64,000 nucleotides of DNA from Amycolatopsis sp. NBC_00345 (GCF_036116635.1 NZ_CP107995.1:6572001-6636000), one strand, 5' to 3'; numbered from the stretch's first letter, positions 43,462 to 54,706 are shown. Made by a program: numbers and translations. Notes: a model not told the origin generated them from the sequence alone.

Positions 43462-44853
43462 TCAGCCGTGGTCCTCCAGCATCTCGGTGACCAGCGCGGC
43501 GATCGGCGAGCGCTCCGACCGGGTCAGCGTCACGTGCGCGAACAGCGGGTGGCCCTTCAGCTTCTCGATCACCGCCGAGACGCCGTCGTGCCGTCCGACG
43601 CGCAGGTTGTCACGCTGGGCGACGTCGTGCGTGAGCACCACCCGCGACGCCGTGCCGAGGCGGGAGAGCACCGTGAGCAGCACGTTGCGTTCCAGTGACT
43701 GCGCCTCGTCCACGATCACGAAGGTGTCGTGCAGCGACCGGCCGCGGATGTGGGTCAGCGGGAGCACCTCGAGCATGCCGCGGTCGAACACCTCGTCCAG
43801 CACGTCCTGGCTGACCAGCGCGCCGAGGGTGTCGAACACCGCCTGCGCCCACGGCTGCATCTTCTCGCTCTCGGAGCCCGGCAGGTAGCCCAGGTCCTGG
43901 CCGCCGACGGCGTAGACCGGGCGGAACACCACGACCTTGCGGTGCTGGCGGCGCTCCATCACCGCCTCGAGCCCGGCGCACAGCGCCAGCGCGGACTTGC
44001 CGGTGCCGGCGCGGCCGCCGAGGGAGACGATGCCGACGTCGGAGTCGAGCAGCAGGTCCAGCGCCACGCGCTGCTCGGCCGAGCGGCCGTGCAGCCCGAA
44101 CGCCTCGCGGTCGCCCCGCACCAGCCGGATCCGCTTGTCCGCGGTGACCCGGCCCAGCGCGCCGGTGCTGCCGGCGAGCAGCCGCAGCCCGGTGTGGCAG
44201 GGCAGCTCGCCCACCTCGGCGAGGCCGAACTCCACCGGGTCCACCGAGTTGCCCGCGAACAGGCCGTCGACCAGCTCCTGCGGCACGTCCACGTCGGTCA
44301 TGCCGGTCCAGCCCGACGGCGTGACCTCCTGCGCGCGGTACTCGTCGGCGGCGAGGCCGACGGCCCCGGCCTTGACCCGCAGCGGGATGTCCTTCGTCAC
44401 CAGCGTCACCGGCACCTTCTCCACGGCCAGGTTCAGCGCGCAGGCGAGGATGCGGTGGTCGTTGGAGTCGGTCCGGAAGCCGACCGGCAGCACCGAGGGG
44501 TCGGTGTGGTTGAGCTCCACCTGCAGGGTGCCGCCGTGGTCCCCGATCGGGATCGGCGCGTCGAGCCTGCCGTACTGCCGGCGCAGGTCGTCGAGCAGCC
44601 GGAGCGACTCGCGGGCGAACCAGCCGAGCTCGGGGTGGTGACGCTTCGCCTCCAGTTCACTGATGACGACCAGCGGGAGGACGACCGCGTGTTCGGCGAA
44701 CCGCGTCACCGCCCACGGGTCGGAAAGCAGGACCGACGTGTCCAGCACGTACGTGGACACTTCGTGGTCGGGCGAGATCGAGGCTTTCTCCGGGCCAGAG
44801 GCACCGGTCGAAGAACGGCCAGAGGCCTTGCGGGGTGAACGCTGCGCAGTCAC
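43462..44853 (-). CDS. phoH2: PhoH2-type PIN-PhoH protein (RNA helicase/ribonuclease)
   Basis: Protein of 463 residues with an N-terminal PIN nuclease domain (TYVLDTSVLLSDPWAV, VVISELEAKRHHPE, DSNDHRILA, TLVTKDIPLRVKA) and a C-terminal PhoH ATPase (SLGGRAGTGKSALALCAGLE, VVFRPVYAVGGQDLG, DTFVIVDEAQS). Mycobacterial PhoH2 (Rv1095) unwinds and cleaves RNA and is paired with a small upstream antitoxin, PhoAT. GTG 44853 has GGGAGA upstream. No clear phoAT is seen; the 5' region is long and structured. Confidence 0.93.
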   Translation of the reverse strand: MTAQRSPRKASGRSSTGASGPEKASISPDHEVSTYVLDTSVLLSDPWAVTRFAEHAVVLPLVVISELEAKRHHPELGWFARESLRLLDDLRRQYGRLDAPIPIGDHGGTLQVELNHTDPSVLPVGFRTDSNDHRILACALNLAVEKVPVTLVTKDIPLRVKAGAVGLAADEYRAQEVTPSGWTGMTDVDVPQELVDGLFAGNSVDPVEFGLAEVGELPCHTGLRLLAGSTGALGRVTADKRIRLVRGDREAFGLHGRSAEQRVALDLLLDSDVGIVSLGGRAGTGKSALALCAGLEAVMERRQHRKVVVFRPVYAVGGQDLGYLPGSESEKMQPWAQAVFDTLGALVSQDVLDEVFDRGMLEVLPLTHIRGRSLHDTFVIVDEAQSLERNVLLTVLSRLGTASRVVLTHDVAQRDNLRVGRHDGVSAVIEKLKGHPLFAHVTLTRSERSPIAALVTEMLEDHG

Positions 44854-45482
44854 GACGGCATCTCCCTCGAGGGCGTGTGCACCCCACGCCCGCACTCGCT
44901 GGGCCGGGCACCTCCCTGGCTGGGTCCGCTCCTCCTGACGCCGGCTGCGTCAGGCGATGCGGCCACGAGGGCCGGGTGCCGGCCCCCTCGTGCATCTCGT
45001 GGGCGGCTGAGCCGCCCCCTCGATCAACGCCACGACCAGGGCCTCCCGCGAGGGCCCGCACGGAACGCGTGCCCTCACTTCCGGAAGGTACCTACGTCCG
45101 GGCGATCGTGCAGGCAGCCACACAGGTGATTCGCCAATTCGTCATCTCACCGTGGGTCGCCCGACATCAACAGCCTGTGACGTCACGCTGAGTGATCGCC
45201 CGGGCATTCGGGGGATCACGCGTCGGCATGATCTTCGAGAAATTGTCACCGAACGAGGTCGAAAGCGCCGGGGAAAAGCTTGTACCACGGGCCTAGTTGA
45301 AATGCATTTCGCGTACTGGACACTGACCCGGACCGGGTGAACCCGGCCATTTCCGGCTCACACAATGGGAGTACCGGGCATTCATTACGGGCCGGACGGG
45401 GGTAATTTTCTCACTGCGGGACACACCACCAGACCCATCGGTGCCCGAGATCCCAGAATATCCCTACCTAGGAGTGTGCGAA
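44854..45482. other. Long non-coding stretch: leader of phoH2 and promoter of a small secreted protein
   Basis: The phoH2-proximal half has two hairpins: 44934-44954 (CCTGACGC / GCGTCAGG) and 44964-44992 (CACGAGG...CTCGTG, about 12 pairs with a 2-base bulge). CTTCCGGAAG and TGACGTCA palindromes lie near 45078 and 45178. No reading frame is convincing, though a minus-strand frame overlaps the phoH2 start and could hide an antitoxin. TTGAAA near 45296 may be a promoter element. Confidence 0.45.
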
Positions 45483-45722
45483 GTGCTGAAGAAGGCTGGA
45501 ATTGTCGCCGGTGCGGCCGCGGGCCTGATGATGCTCGGCGGTACGGCGTTCGCCGCGCCGGCCCACACCCCGGACCCGACGTTCGGTGACGCCGTCACGA
45601 TGTTCACCGACGGTGGCGGCGCGCTGGGCTACGGCGCGGCCGCCCTGGTCGCGGGTGCCTACACAGGCATCGCCACCACCCCGGCGCTGGTCCTTCACTC
45701 GCTGGAGCACCACGGCCACTGA
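45483..45722 (+). CDS. Small secreted protein, hypothetical
   Basis: Exported protein of 79 residues from GTG 45483, which follows AGGAG about 9 bases away. The signal peptide LKKAGIVAGAAAGLMMLGG ends at FAAPA. The mature 50 residues are Gly/Ala-rich with a hydrophobic run (GYGAAALVAGAYTGIATT) and end HSLEHHGH. There are no Cys and no known family. A UUCG-loop terminator follows at once, so it is a single-gene unit. Confidence 0.75.
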   Translation: MLKKAGIVAGAAAGLMMLGGTAFAAPAHTPDPTFGDAVTMFTDGGGALGYGAAALVAGAYTGIATTPALVLHSLEHHGH

Positions 45723-45733
45723 TCGTGGTGCGT

Positions 45734-45769
45734 GGTAAGGGCCCCGGAGTTCGCTCCGGGGCCCTTACC
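45734..45769 (+). terminator. Hairpin terminator with UUCG loop
   Basis: Perfect 16-base arms (45734-45749 and 45754-45769) closed by TTCG, a very stable tetraloop, 11 bases after the small secreted gene. It also lies just past the convergent cis-prenyltransferase stop and may serve both. Confidence 0.85.
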
Positions 45770-45790
45770 CATGTCCGGGGTCCCCCGGCG

Positions 45791-46567
45791 TCAAGAGCCG
45801 AAGCGGCGGTGCCGCCAGGCGTAATCGCGAAGTGCGCGAAGGAAGTCGACGCGGCGGAATGCCGGCCAATACGCCTCGGTGAACCAGAATTCCGAATGCG
45901 CGGACTGCCAGAGCAGGAATCCGGAAAGCCGCTGCTCACCGGAGGTCCGGATAATGAGGTCCGGATCCGGTTGTCCCGAGGTGTACAGGTGCTCGGAGAT
46001 GTGGTCGACGTCGAGTATTTTCGCCAGCTCGCGGATCGTGGTGCCCTCGTCGGCGTGCTGGAGCAGCAGCTTGCGCACGGCGTCGGCGATCTCCTGCCGC
46101 CCGCCGTAGCCGACGGCGACGTTCACCTCCATGCCCGGCCGGTCCCCGGTGCGGGCCACGGCGGCGGTGAGCTTCTGCGCCACCTCGATCGGCAGCAGGT
46201 CCAGCGCCCCGACGATCCGCAGCCGCCACGGCGCCTCGGGGGCCGCGAGCTCGTCGGTGACGTCGGTGATGATCTTCAGCAGCGGGGTGAGCTCGTCCGG
46301 GTCGCGGTTGAGGTTGTCGGTGGAGAGCAGCCACATGGTGACCACCTCGACCTCGGCCTCCTGGCACCAGCTGAGGAAGTCGGCGATCTTCTTGGCCCCG
46401 GCGCGGTGCCCGTCGGCCACGTCGGTGAAGCCGGCTTCGCGCGCCCACCTGCGGTTGCCGTCGAGCATGATGGCGACGTGCCGCGGATGGCTGTCCGCGG
46501 CCTGCTGGATCAGGCGGCGGCCATAGACGCTGTAAACGACGTCGGACATGAAGGACCTGATGCTCAC
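45791..46567 (-). CDS. Short-chain cis-prenyltransferase (isoprenyl transferase)
   Basis: Enzyme of 258 residues of the UPPS/Z-prenyltransferase family. Motifs: IMLDGNRRWAREAGF with catalytic Asp, DGHRAGAKKIADFLSW, TMWLLSTDNLNRDPDEL, and RTSGEQRLSGFLLWQSAHSE. It is the likely counterpart of Rv1086, which makes (Z,E)-farnesyl diphosphate for decaprenyl-phosphate synthesis, since it adjoins hlyIII as in mycobacteria. GTG 46567 or ATG 46549 may be the start. Confidence 0.92.
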   Translation of the reverse strand: MSIRSFMSDVVYSVYGRRLIQQAADSHPRHVAIMLDGNRRWAREAGFTDVADGHRAGAKKIADFLSWCQEAEVEVVTMWLLSTDNLNRDPDELTPLLKIITDVTDELAAPEAPWRLRIVGALDLLPIEVAQKLTAAVARTGDRPGMEVNVAVGYGGRQEIADAVRKLLLQHADEGTTIRELAKILDVDHISEHLYTSGQPDPDLIIRTSGEQRLSGFLLWQSAHSEFWFTEAYWPAFRRVDFLRALRDYAWRHRRFGS

Positions 46568-46663
46568 GTCAGCTGAGCGTACGCACCCCTGAGACGGACG
46601 TGTGACGCGCCACGAGTGGTGGCGAAAAACCTACGGTCCCGTAACCTTGCTGGGGTGAGCGTG

Positions 46664-47338
46664 ATGACCGAACCACCACCGTCCGGCCCTGCTCCCGTCG
46701 ACACCCGCCCGCGCCTGCGCGGGCACATCCACTTCTGGTCCTTCTTCGGCGCCGTCGCCGGCGCCGCGGCGCTGATCAGCCTCGCCGCGTCGACCGTTTC
46801 CCCGCTCGCGGCACTGGCCACGTCGGTCTACGGGCTGACCGTGCTGGGCCTGTTCGGCGTGAGCGCCCTGTACCACCGCCGGCTCTGGAGCCCGCGCGCG
46901 TACAAGTGGATGAAGCGCGCCGACCACTCGATGATCTTCCTCTTCATCGCCGGCACCTACACCCCGTTCGCCCTGCTGGCCATGTCCCAGCCCACGGGCT
47001 ACATCGTCCTCGCGGTCGTCTGGGGCGGCGCGGTACTGGGCGTGGGCATGAAGATGCTGTGGCCGCACGCCCCCCGCTGGCTCGGCGTCCCGATCTACAT
47101 CGCGCTGGGCTGGGTGGCGGTCTTCGTGATGCCCGAGCTGGGCCACCACGCCGGCGTCGCCGCCCTCGTCCTGCTCTGCGTCGGCGGCCTCTTCTACACC
47201 ATGGGCGCGGTCTTCTACGCCGTGAAGTGGCCCAACCACTGGCCGAACACGTTTGGCTACCACGAGTTCTTCCACGCTTGCACGGTGCTGGCCGCGGTTT
47301 CGCATTACATCGCGATCTGGTTGGCGATGTACGCCTAG
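46664..47338 (+). CDS. Hemolysin III/PAQR family membrane protein
   Basis: Seven-helix membrane protein of about 224 residues. Family texts are FGVSALYHRRLW, KRADHSMIFLFIAGTYTPFA and the C-terminal FGYHEFFHACTVLAAVSHY, which supply the His/Asp/Ser metal site of PAQR proteins. GTG 46655 is an alternative start. Divergent from the cis-prenyltransferase, as Rv1085c/Rv1086. Physiological role unknown. Confidence 0.93.
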   Translation: MTEPPPSGPAPVDTRPRLRGHIHFWSFFGAVAGAAALISLAASTVSPLAALATSVYGLTVLGLFGVSALYHRRLWSPRAYKWMKRADHSMIFLFIAGTYTPFALLAMSQPTGYIVLAVVWGGAVLGVGMKMLWPHAPRWLGVPIYIALGWVAVFVMPELGHHAGVAALVLLCVGGLFYTMGAVFYAVKWPNHWPNTFGYHEFFHACTVLAAVSHYIAIWLAMYA

Positions 47339-47597
47339 CTGGGGTTTTCGTCGACGTTCGGTAACAGACCAGCCAGCAACCGTCGGCGGCGGCAAGCTCA
47401 CCGCCGGCTTCCTCACCGCAGGCACGTCGCTGCTCGCGACCGGCGTCCGCTCGGGCAAGGCCACAGTGAGGCACTGGGCCTATCAAGGGCCTGCTCACCG
47501 AGCTCGTCCTCGGCCGCCACCCGGAATTCGCCGCGCAAAAATCCCGTCTTCTCGGCATGTAGCGGGATTCCACCCCGCTCTGCACCCCGGCACCGTT
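47339..47597 (+). other. Gap with possible gene remnants
   Basis: No intact gene. A short frame after a stop reads TGPIKGLLTELVLGRHPEFA and closes at TAG 47560-47562, and an earlier frame contains KLTAGFLTAGTSLLATGV. Both look like tails of a decayed protein gene, but no family is recognised. Confidence 0.3.
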
Positions 47598-47756
47598 TCA
47601 GAGTTCGGGGGTGGTCACCGCAGCAGAAGAAGCACCGCCGCACCCACCGTCCCCCTGGTGACGAGCAGCAGGAGTGCGTAGCGGAGTGTCGTCGGCCAGC
47701 CTGCGGATGAGGCGGCGAGCAGAGAGTCGTGCGTGGTCCCCCGGGTGACGTTCACA
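47598..47756 (-). pseudogene. Small ORF with apparent frameshift out of a membrane helix
   Basis: A GTG at 47756 with GGAAGG upstream starts MNVTRGTTHDSLLAASSAG. The next bases in the same frame give a non-hydrophobic end stopping at 47598. One base over, the sequence reads GWPTTLRYALLLLVTRG then TVGAAVLLLLR and stops at 47615. The second reading completes a plausible 46-residue single-helix protein. One extra base near 47700 would explain this; a sequencing error is equally possible. Confidence 0.45.
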
Positions 47757-47881
47757 GTCGGACCTTCCGGTGGCGGGCAGAAACGAACCCCCCGGGACGG
47801 CAGAAACCCGTCGCCGACAAAGAGGCTAGCGGCGGGGCGCGGTCGGTGTCGAGGGGCCGTTCAGGGGCACCAGTGCCGGGG

Positions 47882-49777
47882 TCAGCCCCGCAGCATCGGC
47901 GCGGCGAGGAACTGCTCCGGGATCGCGAACGCGTCCACCAGCTCACGCGCGTGCGGGCGCAGCTCGGCGCATAGGCCGTTCACCGCGGCCGTCACGGCCT
48001 TCGAGCGCGAAGCCGTGAGACGGCCGTGCTCCAGGAACCACGCGCGGTCCTCCTCGATGGCGGACAAGGCGTACAGGTCGCAGACGCGCTCCAGCAAGAC
48101 CTTCGCCTCCGGGTCCGCGCAGGACTCGGCCGCGCGGGCGAGAGCGTCCAGCACCAGGCTGTCGACGTGCACACGGCCGGCGCGCAGCACGTGGTCCTGC
48201 GCCGCGTTGAATACGCCGAACGGGTCGTCCGCCGCCTTGCGCAGCCGGTTCGCGACGCCCTCCAGGACGTGTTGCTCGCGGTCCTCGAACATCTTCTGCT
48301 GCCACTCGCGGTCGAACAGCACGTCGCCGTCGTCGGACTCGGTGAGGCGCTCCACCACCTTGCGGGCGGCGGTGCGCTCGATCACCGCGCCCACCAGCTG
48401 TTCCGCGACGAAACGCGCCGTCGCCAGCGGGCTGAGGTCCTCGAAGTGCTCCTTGTACTGCGTCAGTAGGCCCTTCGCGACCAGCTGCAGCAACACGGTG
48501 TTGTCACCCTCGAACGTGGTGAACACGTCGGTGTCGGCCTTCAGCCCGGCGAGCAGGTTCTCCGACAGGTAACCGGCACCGCCGCAAGCCTCGCGCGCGG
48601 CCTGGATCGTCTGCGTCGCGTGCCAGGTGTTGAGGGCCTTCAGCCCCGCGGCGCGCGCCTCCAGCTCACGCTGCTCCTCCTCCGGCGCGTCCGACGCGAT
48701 GTCGTGCAGCTTGGAGACAAGCTCCTCCTGCGCGAAGTGCAGCGCGTACGTCTTCGCGAGCGCGGGCAGCAGTTTCCTTTGGTGGCCGAGGTAATCGAGG
48801 ATGACAACCTCGTCGCCGTCCGGGCGCTTGAACTGGCGGCGCTGCTCGCCGTAGCGAATCGCCAGCGCGAGCGCGCGCTTCGTGGCGTTGCCCGCACTGC
48901 CGCCGACGCTGACCCGGCCACGGATGAGCGTGCCGAGCATGGTGAAGAAGCGCCGTCCGTCGCTCTCGATCGGGCTGGAGTAGGTGCCGTCTTCCGCGAC
49001 GTCACCGAAGCGGTTCAGCAGCGCCTCACGCGGGACGCGGACGTGGTCGAAGGCCAACCGTCCATTGTCGACACCGTTGAGGCCCGCCTTGCGGCCGCAG
49101 TCCTCGATCGTGACGCCGGGCGCGCGATCGCCGTCGTCGTCGCGGATCGGCACCAGGAAGGCATGCACACCACGGGATTCGCCGCCGGTCACGAGCTGCG
49201 CGAAGACGACGGCCAGGTGCCCGTCGCGCGCCGCGTTGCCGATGTACTCCTTGGTGGCGCCCGGATCCGGGCTGTGCACAACGAATTCGCGCGTCGCCGG
49301 GTCGTAGGTCGCGGTGGTGTGCAGGTTCTGGACGTCGGAGCCGTGGCCGTGCTCCGTCATCGCGAAGCAGCCGAGGATGTCGAGGTCCATGATGCCGCGC
49401 AAGCACTTCTCGTGGTGCCGCTCGGTGCCGAGCAACTGCACCGCGCCGCCGAACAGGCCCCACTGGACACCGGCCTTGACCATCAGCGAGAGGTCGCCGA
49501 AGCCGAGCATTTCGAACGACGTCACCGAGCCGCCGACGTCATCCCCGCCGCCGTACGCCGCGTCGAAGCCGAGCGCCGGCCGGTCGGTTCGCGCCAGCCG
49601 GCGGAGATTTTCCAGTACCTGCGCGCGATGCGCCTCGATGTCGAGGTCCACCGGGTCCCTGAAGTCCTCGGCCGTCATCTGCGCGCGCACGCCGCGCCGG
49701 AGCCCGGCCCAGCGGCCGTCGAGGACGGCGGTCAGCGCGTCCGGGTCCACTTTGGTCGGAACGGCAGGGATGTCCAC
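47882..49777 (-). CDS. Acyl-CoA oxidase/dehydrogenase family protein
   Basis: FAD enzyme of 631 residues, the length of acyl-CoA oxidases rather than the roughly 390 of dehydrogenases. The FAD-contact texts CFAMTEHGHGSDVQNLHTTA and REACGGAGYLSEN are clear, and FTTFEGDNTVLLQLVAKGLL holds the catalytic Glu. It should start fatty-acid beta-oxidation by forming the trans-2-enoyl-CoA. Starts at ATG 49777. No other beta-oxidation gene is adjacent. Confidence 0.92.
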   Translation of the reverse strand: MDIPAVPTKVDPDALTAVLDGRWAGLRRGVRAQMTAEDFRDPVDLDIEAHRAQVLENLRRLARTDRPALGFDAAYGGGDDVGGSVTSFEMLGFGDLSLMVKAGVQWGLFGGAVQLLGTERHHEKCLRGIMDLDILGCFAMTEHGHGSDVQNLHTTATYDPATREFVVHSPDPGATKEYIGNAARDGHLAVVFAQLVTGGESRGVHAFLVPIRDDDGDRAPGVTIEDCGRKAGLNGVDNGRLAFDHVRVPREALLNRFGDVAEDGTYSSPIESDGRRFFTMLGTLIRGRVSVGGSAGNATKRALALAIRYGEQRRQFKRPDGDEVVILDYLGHQRKLLPALAKTYALHFAQEELVSKLHDIASDAPEEEQRELEARAAGLKALNTWHATQTIQAAREACGGAGYLSENLLAGLKADTDVFTTFEGDNTVLLQLVAKGLLTQYKEHFEDLSPLATARFVAEQLVGAVIERTAARKVVERLTESDDGDVLFDREWQQKMFEDREQHVLEGVANRLRKAADDPFGVFNAAQDHVLRAGRVHVDSLVLDALARAAESCADPEAKVLLERVCDLYALSAIEEDRAWFLEHGRLTASRSKAVTAAVNGLCAELRPHARELVDAFAIPEQFLAAPMLRG

Positions 49778-49962
49778 GGCTCCTCCGATGCGGCTGCGTT
49801 GCTACTCAAGAGGAAGACTGCCCCAGCGCGACGGCCCGCGCAGGTCGAGGTGAGAAGGAAGACTCGATCGTTTAGCGGGCGTTCGGCCGGGGAAACCGGC
49901 GGCAAAGAAGAGGTCGCGCGGGACCGGCGCGGGCGACTGGCTGCGGACGGCTGCCTGGACGC

Positions 49963-50000
49963 CGAAAGGGGACCCTCGCCGCGCGCGAGAGTCCCCTTCG
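49963..50000 (-). terminator. Hairpin downstream of the 195-residue gene
   Basis: Imperfect stem, arms about 49963-49978 and 49986-50000, with one bulge and one mismatch, 9 bases after the stop at 50009 on the minus strand. Likely terminator, also insulating the oxidase gene. Confidence 0.6.
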
Positions 50001-50008
50001 ATACCGGC

Positions 50009-50596
50009 TCAGCCCAGGTCGGGCCCCTTCGCCCGCAGGTCGTCGACCTTGGTCATCGCCTCGCGCAGGTCGGCCAGCCAGGTGTCGGCGTGCTGGCCGA
50101 GCAGGCGGACGGCCCACACCAGTGCCTCCGAGCGGGATCGGGCGACCCCCGCGTCGACGAGCGTGTCGAGGATCAGCCGCTCCGGCTGCCGCAGCCGGGT
50201 CATCACCGGCGCGGACAGAGTCGTGAAGAGGACCTCCGTGCCGCCGAGCTTCGCGCCCCAGGCCACCTTCCGCTGGTAGCGGTGCTCGGCCTGGCGGGCG
50301 ATCTCGATGCGCTCGTCGCGGGTCTCCTCGCGGAACCGGCTGATCCGCCCGTCCTCGGCGGCCGCGCGGGCCGCGTCGTCGGCGAATTCGCCGGTCAGCG
50401 CGGGCAGTTCGCCCACGATGACGATCTCCTCGCGGTCCACCGTGACCTCCGGCGCGCCCGTGAACCATTCGTCCGGGAGCCGCCCGCCCAGCCAGGCGGC
50501 CGCGTCGTCGGCCGACGGCACCTCGCCCTGTGACCAGCCGCCGCGGCCCTTCCAGCCTCGTCCCATGTGTCCCACCACCCTGAAGTACGTGTCCAT
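50009..50596 (-). CDS. Hypothetical protein, 195 residues
   Basis: Soluble protein starting at ATG 50596, five bases after GGAGG, which supports this start over an internal ATG. The conserved-looking beginning is MGRGWKGRGGWSQGEVPSA, then PDEWFTGAPEVTVDREEIVI. The second half is helical with MTRLRQPERLILDTLVDAGV and SRSEALVWAVRLLGQHADTW, resembling a ribbon-helix or small helical bundle. No function known. Confidence 0.75.
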   Translation of the reverse strand: MDTYFRVVGHMGRGWKGRGGWSQGEVPSADDAAAWLGGRLPDEWFTGAPEVTVDREEIVIVGELPALTGEFADDAARAAAEDGRISRFREETRDERIEIARQAEHRYQRKVAWGAKLGGTEVLFTTLSAPVMTRLRQPERLILDTLVDAGVARSRSEALVWAVRLLGQHADTWLADLREAMTKVDDLRAKGPDLG

Positions 50597-50684
50597 GTTC
50601 GCCTCCGCGATTACATGATTACAACGTCACCGACGCTACGCCGGATACAGGCGTGGCAGGGAGGTGTTCACCAGGGGCGGAAAC

Positions 50685-52676
<1,992 letters not shown>

Positions 52677-52730
52677 GGTGACCAGGGTGTCACCCACGCG
52701 GCCCGGCGCCATCGCCGGACCGCGCCAGGG

Positions 52731-53090
52731 TCAGTCGGACTTCGACGGGCTCGCGCTCGACGTATCGACCGGCTTCGCCTCGGCCTTCTCGGTCTTCTCG
52801 CCTTCCGGAGGCTGGCCGGCATCCGGCTCCGCGCCGGCCTCCCCGGCCGCGGTGGCTTCCTTGTCGTCGGCGTCGAAGCTCGCCGGCACCTTCTTCAGGT
52901 GCTTGCTCATCGACCGCACCAGGAACACGACGGCGATCAGGAACAGGATCAGCACCAGCAGGCCGACGGGGGACGACTTGCCGAAGTCCTCACCCTGGCC
53001 GCCGTTGTCCCCGCTGTCCGGCTGCTGCGCCAGGACCAGGGCCGACGCCGTCAGCGGGAGCACCGCGACGGCCGGCACACCGAAACTCAT
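52731..53090 (-). CDS. Small membrane protein (Rv1083-like)
   Basis: Protein of 119 residues with a signal-like N-terminus (VPAVAVLPLTASALVLAQ), one helix (PVGLLVLILFLIAVVFLVRS) and an acidic C-terminal tail. The ATG at 53090 overlaps the mca stop (ATGA), so it is cotranslated with mca. The M. tuberculosis neighbour of mca, Rv1083, has a similar small layout. Function unknown. Confidence 0.75.
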   Translation of the reverse strand: MSFGVPAVAVLPLTASALVLAQQPDSGDNGGQGEDFGKSSPVGLLVLILFLIAVVFLVRSMSKHLKKVPASFDADDKEATAAGEAGAEPDAGQPPEGEKTEKAEAKPVDTSSASPSKSD

Positions 53091-53998
53091 GTGCTCACCT
53101 TCTCCTTGATGCCGGCGAACAGGTCGTCCTCCGGCAGCGTGCTGTCCACCAGGGAGCGGTTCAGCTCGTACTCCTCGGTCGGCCACGTCTCGCGCTGCAT
53201 CTCGAGCGGGACCGCGAACCAGCGGCTGGTCGGGTCGATCTGCGTGGCGTGCGCCTTCAGCGCCTCGTCCCGCACCTCGAAGTATTCACCGCACTCGACC
53301 CGCGTCGTCACCCGCTCCATGATGTCGGGCCGGTCCGGGTCCCAGGACTTCAGCCACTCCTCGTACGGCGAGGGCAGGCCGGCCGCCTTCAGCGCGGTGT
53401 CGAAGGCGATCATCCGGGCCCGGGAGAAGCCGTGCCCGTAGTACAGCTTGAGGGGCTGCCACGGCTCGCCGGCCTCGGGGAACTTCTCCGGGTCGCCGGC
53501 CGCGTCGAAGGCCGCCATCGACACCTCGTGGGTGCGGATGTGGTCCGGGTGCGGGTAGCCGCCGTTCTCGTCGTACGTGGTGATCACGTGCGGCCGGAAC
53601 TCGCGGATCACGCGGACCAGCGCCTCGGTGGGCTCCTCCAGCGGGACCACGGCGAACGAGCCCTCGGGCACCGGGGGCAGCGGGTCGCCCTCGGGCAGGC
53701 CGGAGTCGATGAAGCCGAGCCAGCGGTGGCTGACCCCGAGGATCTTCGCGGCGCGCGCCATCTCCTCGCGCCGGATCTCCGACATGTTCGCGAGCACCTC
53801 CGGCCGGTCCATCGCCGGGTTCAGGATGCTGCCCGCCTCGCCGCCGGTGCAGGTCACCACCATCACCTCGTGGCCCTCGGCCACGTATTTGGCCATGGTG
53901 GCGGCGCCCTTGCTCGATTCGTCGTCGGGGTGCGCGTGCACCGCCATGAGACGCAGGTTCCGGTTGCCGTCGTTCGTCAGCTCGTCAGCTCGCACCAT
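53087..53998 (-). CDS. mca: Mycothiol S-conjugate amidase
   Basis: Zinc amidase of 303 residues that cleaves mycothiol-toxin conjugates to a mercapturic acid and GlcN-Ins. Zinc ligands are in VHAHPDDESSKG (His23 and Asp26) and GYPHPDHIRTHE; CTGGEAGSILNP and SGLPEGDPLPP are family texts. ATG 53998 with AAGGGG upstream is chosen; it adds about 13 residues before the usual LRLMAVHAHPDD start. Shows the organism makes mycothiol. Confidence 0.95.
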   Translation of the reverse strand: MVRADELTNDGNRNLRLMAVHAHPDDESSKGAATMAKYVAEGHEVMVVTCTGGEAGSILNPAMDRPEVLANMSEIRREEMARAAKILGVSHRWLGFIDSGLPEGDPLPPVPEGSFAVVPLEEPTEALVRVIREFRPHVITTYDENGGYPHPDHIRTHEVSMAAFDAAGDPEKFPEAGEPWQPLKLYYGHGFSRARMIAFDTALKAAGLPSPYEEWLKSWDPDRPDIMERVTTRVECGEYFEVRDEALKAHATQIDPTSRWFAVPLEMQRETWPTEEYELNRSLVDSTLPEDDLFAGIKEKVST

Positions 53999-54175
53999 GC
54001 TCGGAACGACCCCTTCATGTGCCTTTATTCCGTCGTACCCCGCCCCGGCTCCGCGGCGCCGGAGGGGCTCGCGGATACTCGACTGCGGGTGGTGCCCGCG
54101 TCGGCTCCGCCCCCCATTGTCCCCGCGGGTACGACAGGAACGACCGGAGGCCCGGATTTGCAGACCGGAGACGTC

Positions 54176-54613
54176 GTGACGACCGAGGGTGGCGCCCGTC
54201 CGGCACCGCCGGCGGACCGGTACGGCTCGGTCGGCCGGACCAGGTCCCGGCGCTGGCGGCGGTGGCTGTTCACCGTCGTCGCGGTGGTCGTGAGCTGCGT
54301 GATCGCCTGGGTGGCGTACGTGAACCTCGGTGACGCCCCGATCGACGCCGAGCGCGTCGCGTTCGAGGACCGCCCGGGCAACGCGATGGAGATCACGATC
54401 AACGTCACGCGCGACGATCCCGGCAAAGCCGGGGTCTGCGTCGTCCGCGTGCGGGACCGGGCGGGCGCGGAAAGCGGCCGCCGGGAAGTCCTGGTCCCCG
54501 CCGGGGCCGGGCACAGCACCGTGAGCACGGTGGTGAAGAGCATCGGGCCACCGGTGACCGCCGACGTGTACGGTTGCTCGTACGAGATACCACGGTATAT
54601 GTCAACCCCATAA
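54176..54613 (+). CDS. DUF4307 family membrane protein
   Basis: Protein of 145 residues from GTG 54176, five bases after GGAG. A Pro-rich cytoplasmic start is followed by one helix (WLFTVVAVVVSCVIAWVAYV) and an extracytoplasmic beta-rich domain (VAFEDRPGNAMEITINVTRD, KAGVCVVRVRDR). Rv1081c-like and divergent from mca, in the same order as in mycobacteria. Function unknown. Confidence 0.85.
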   Translation: MTTEGGARPAPPADRYGSVGRTRSRRWRRWLFTVVAVVVSCVIAWVAYVNLGDAPIDAERVAFEDRPGNAMEITINVTRDDPGKAGVCVVRVRDRAGAESGRREVLVPAGAGHSTVSTVVKSIGPPVTADVYGCSYEIPRYMSTP

Positions 54614-54706
54614 GCGGCCAACGGGGTGATGTACGCGGCGAGCGACCTCGCCACGTGGGAATTGACCGGCGTCGCGCAGTCATGCCGTGATACGCTGATT
54701 CACCAG

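Noticed and set aside
44657..45061. 134-residue minus-strand frame overlapping the phoH2 start, as a PhoAT antitoxin
   Set aside because: Composition is Gly/Arg/Pro-rich like other chance frames, and no resemblance to PhoAT could be recognised; kept only as a possibility in the leader note.
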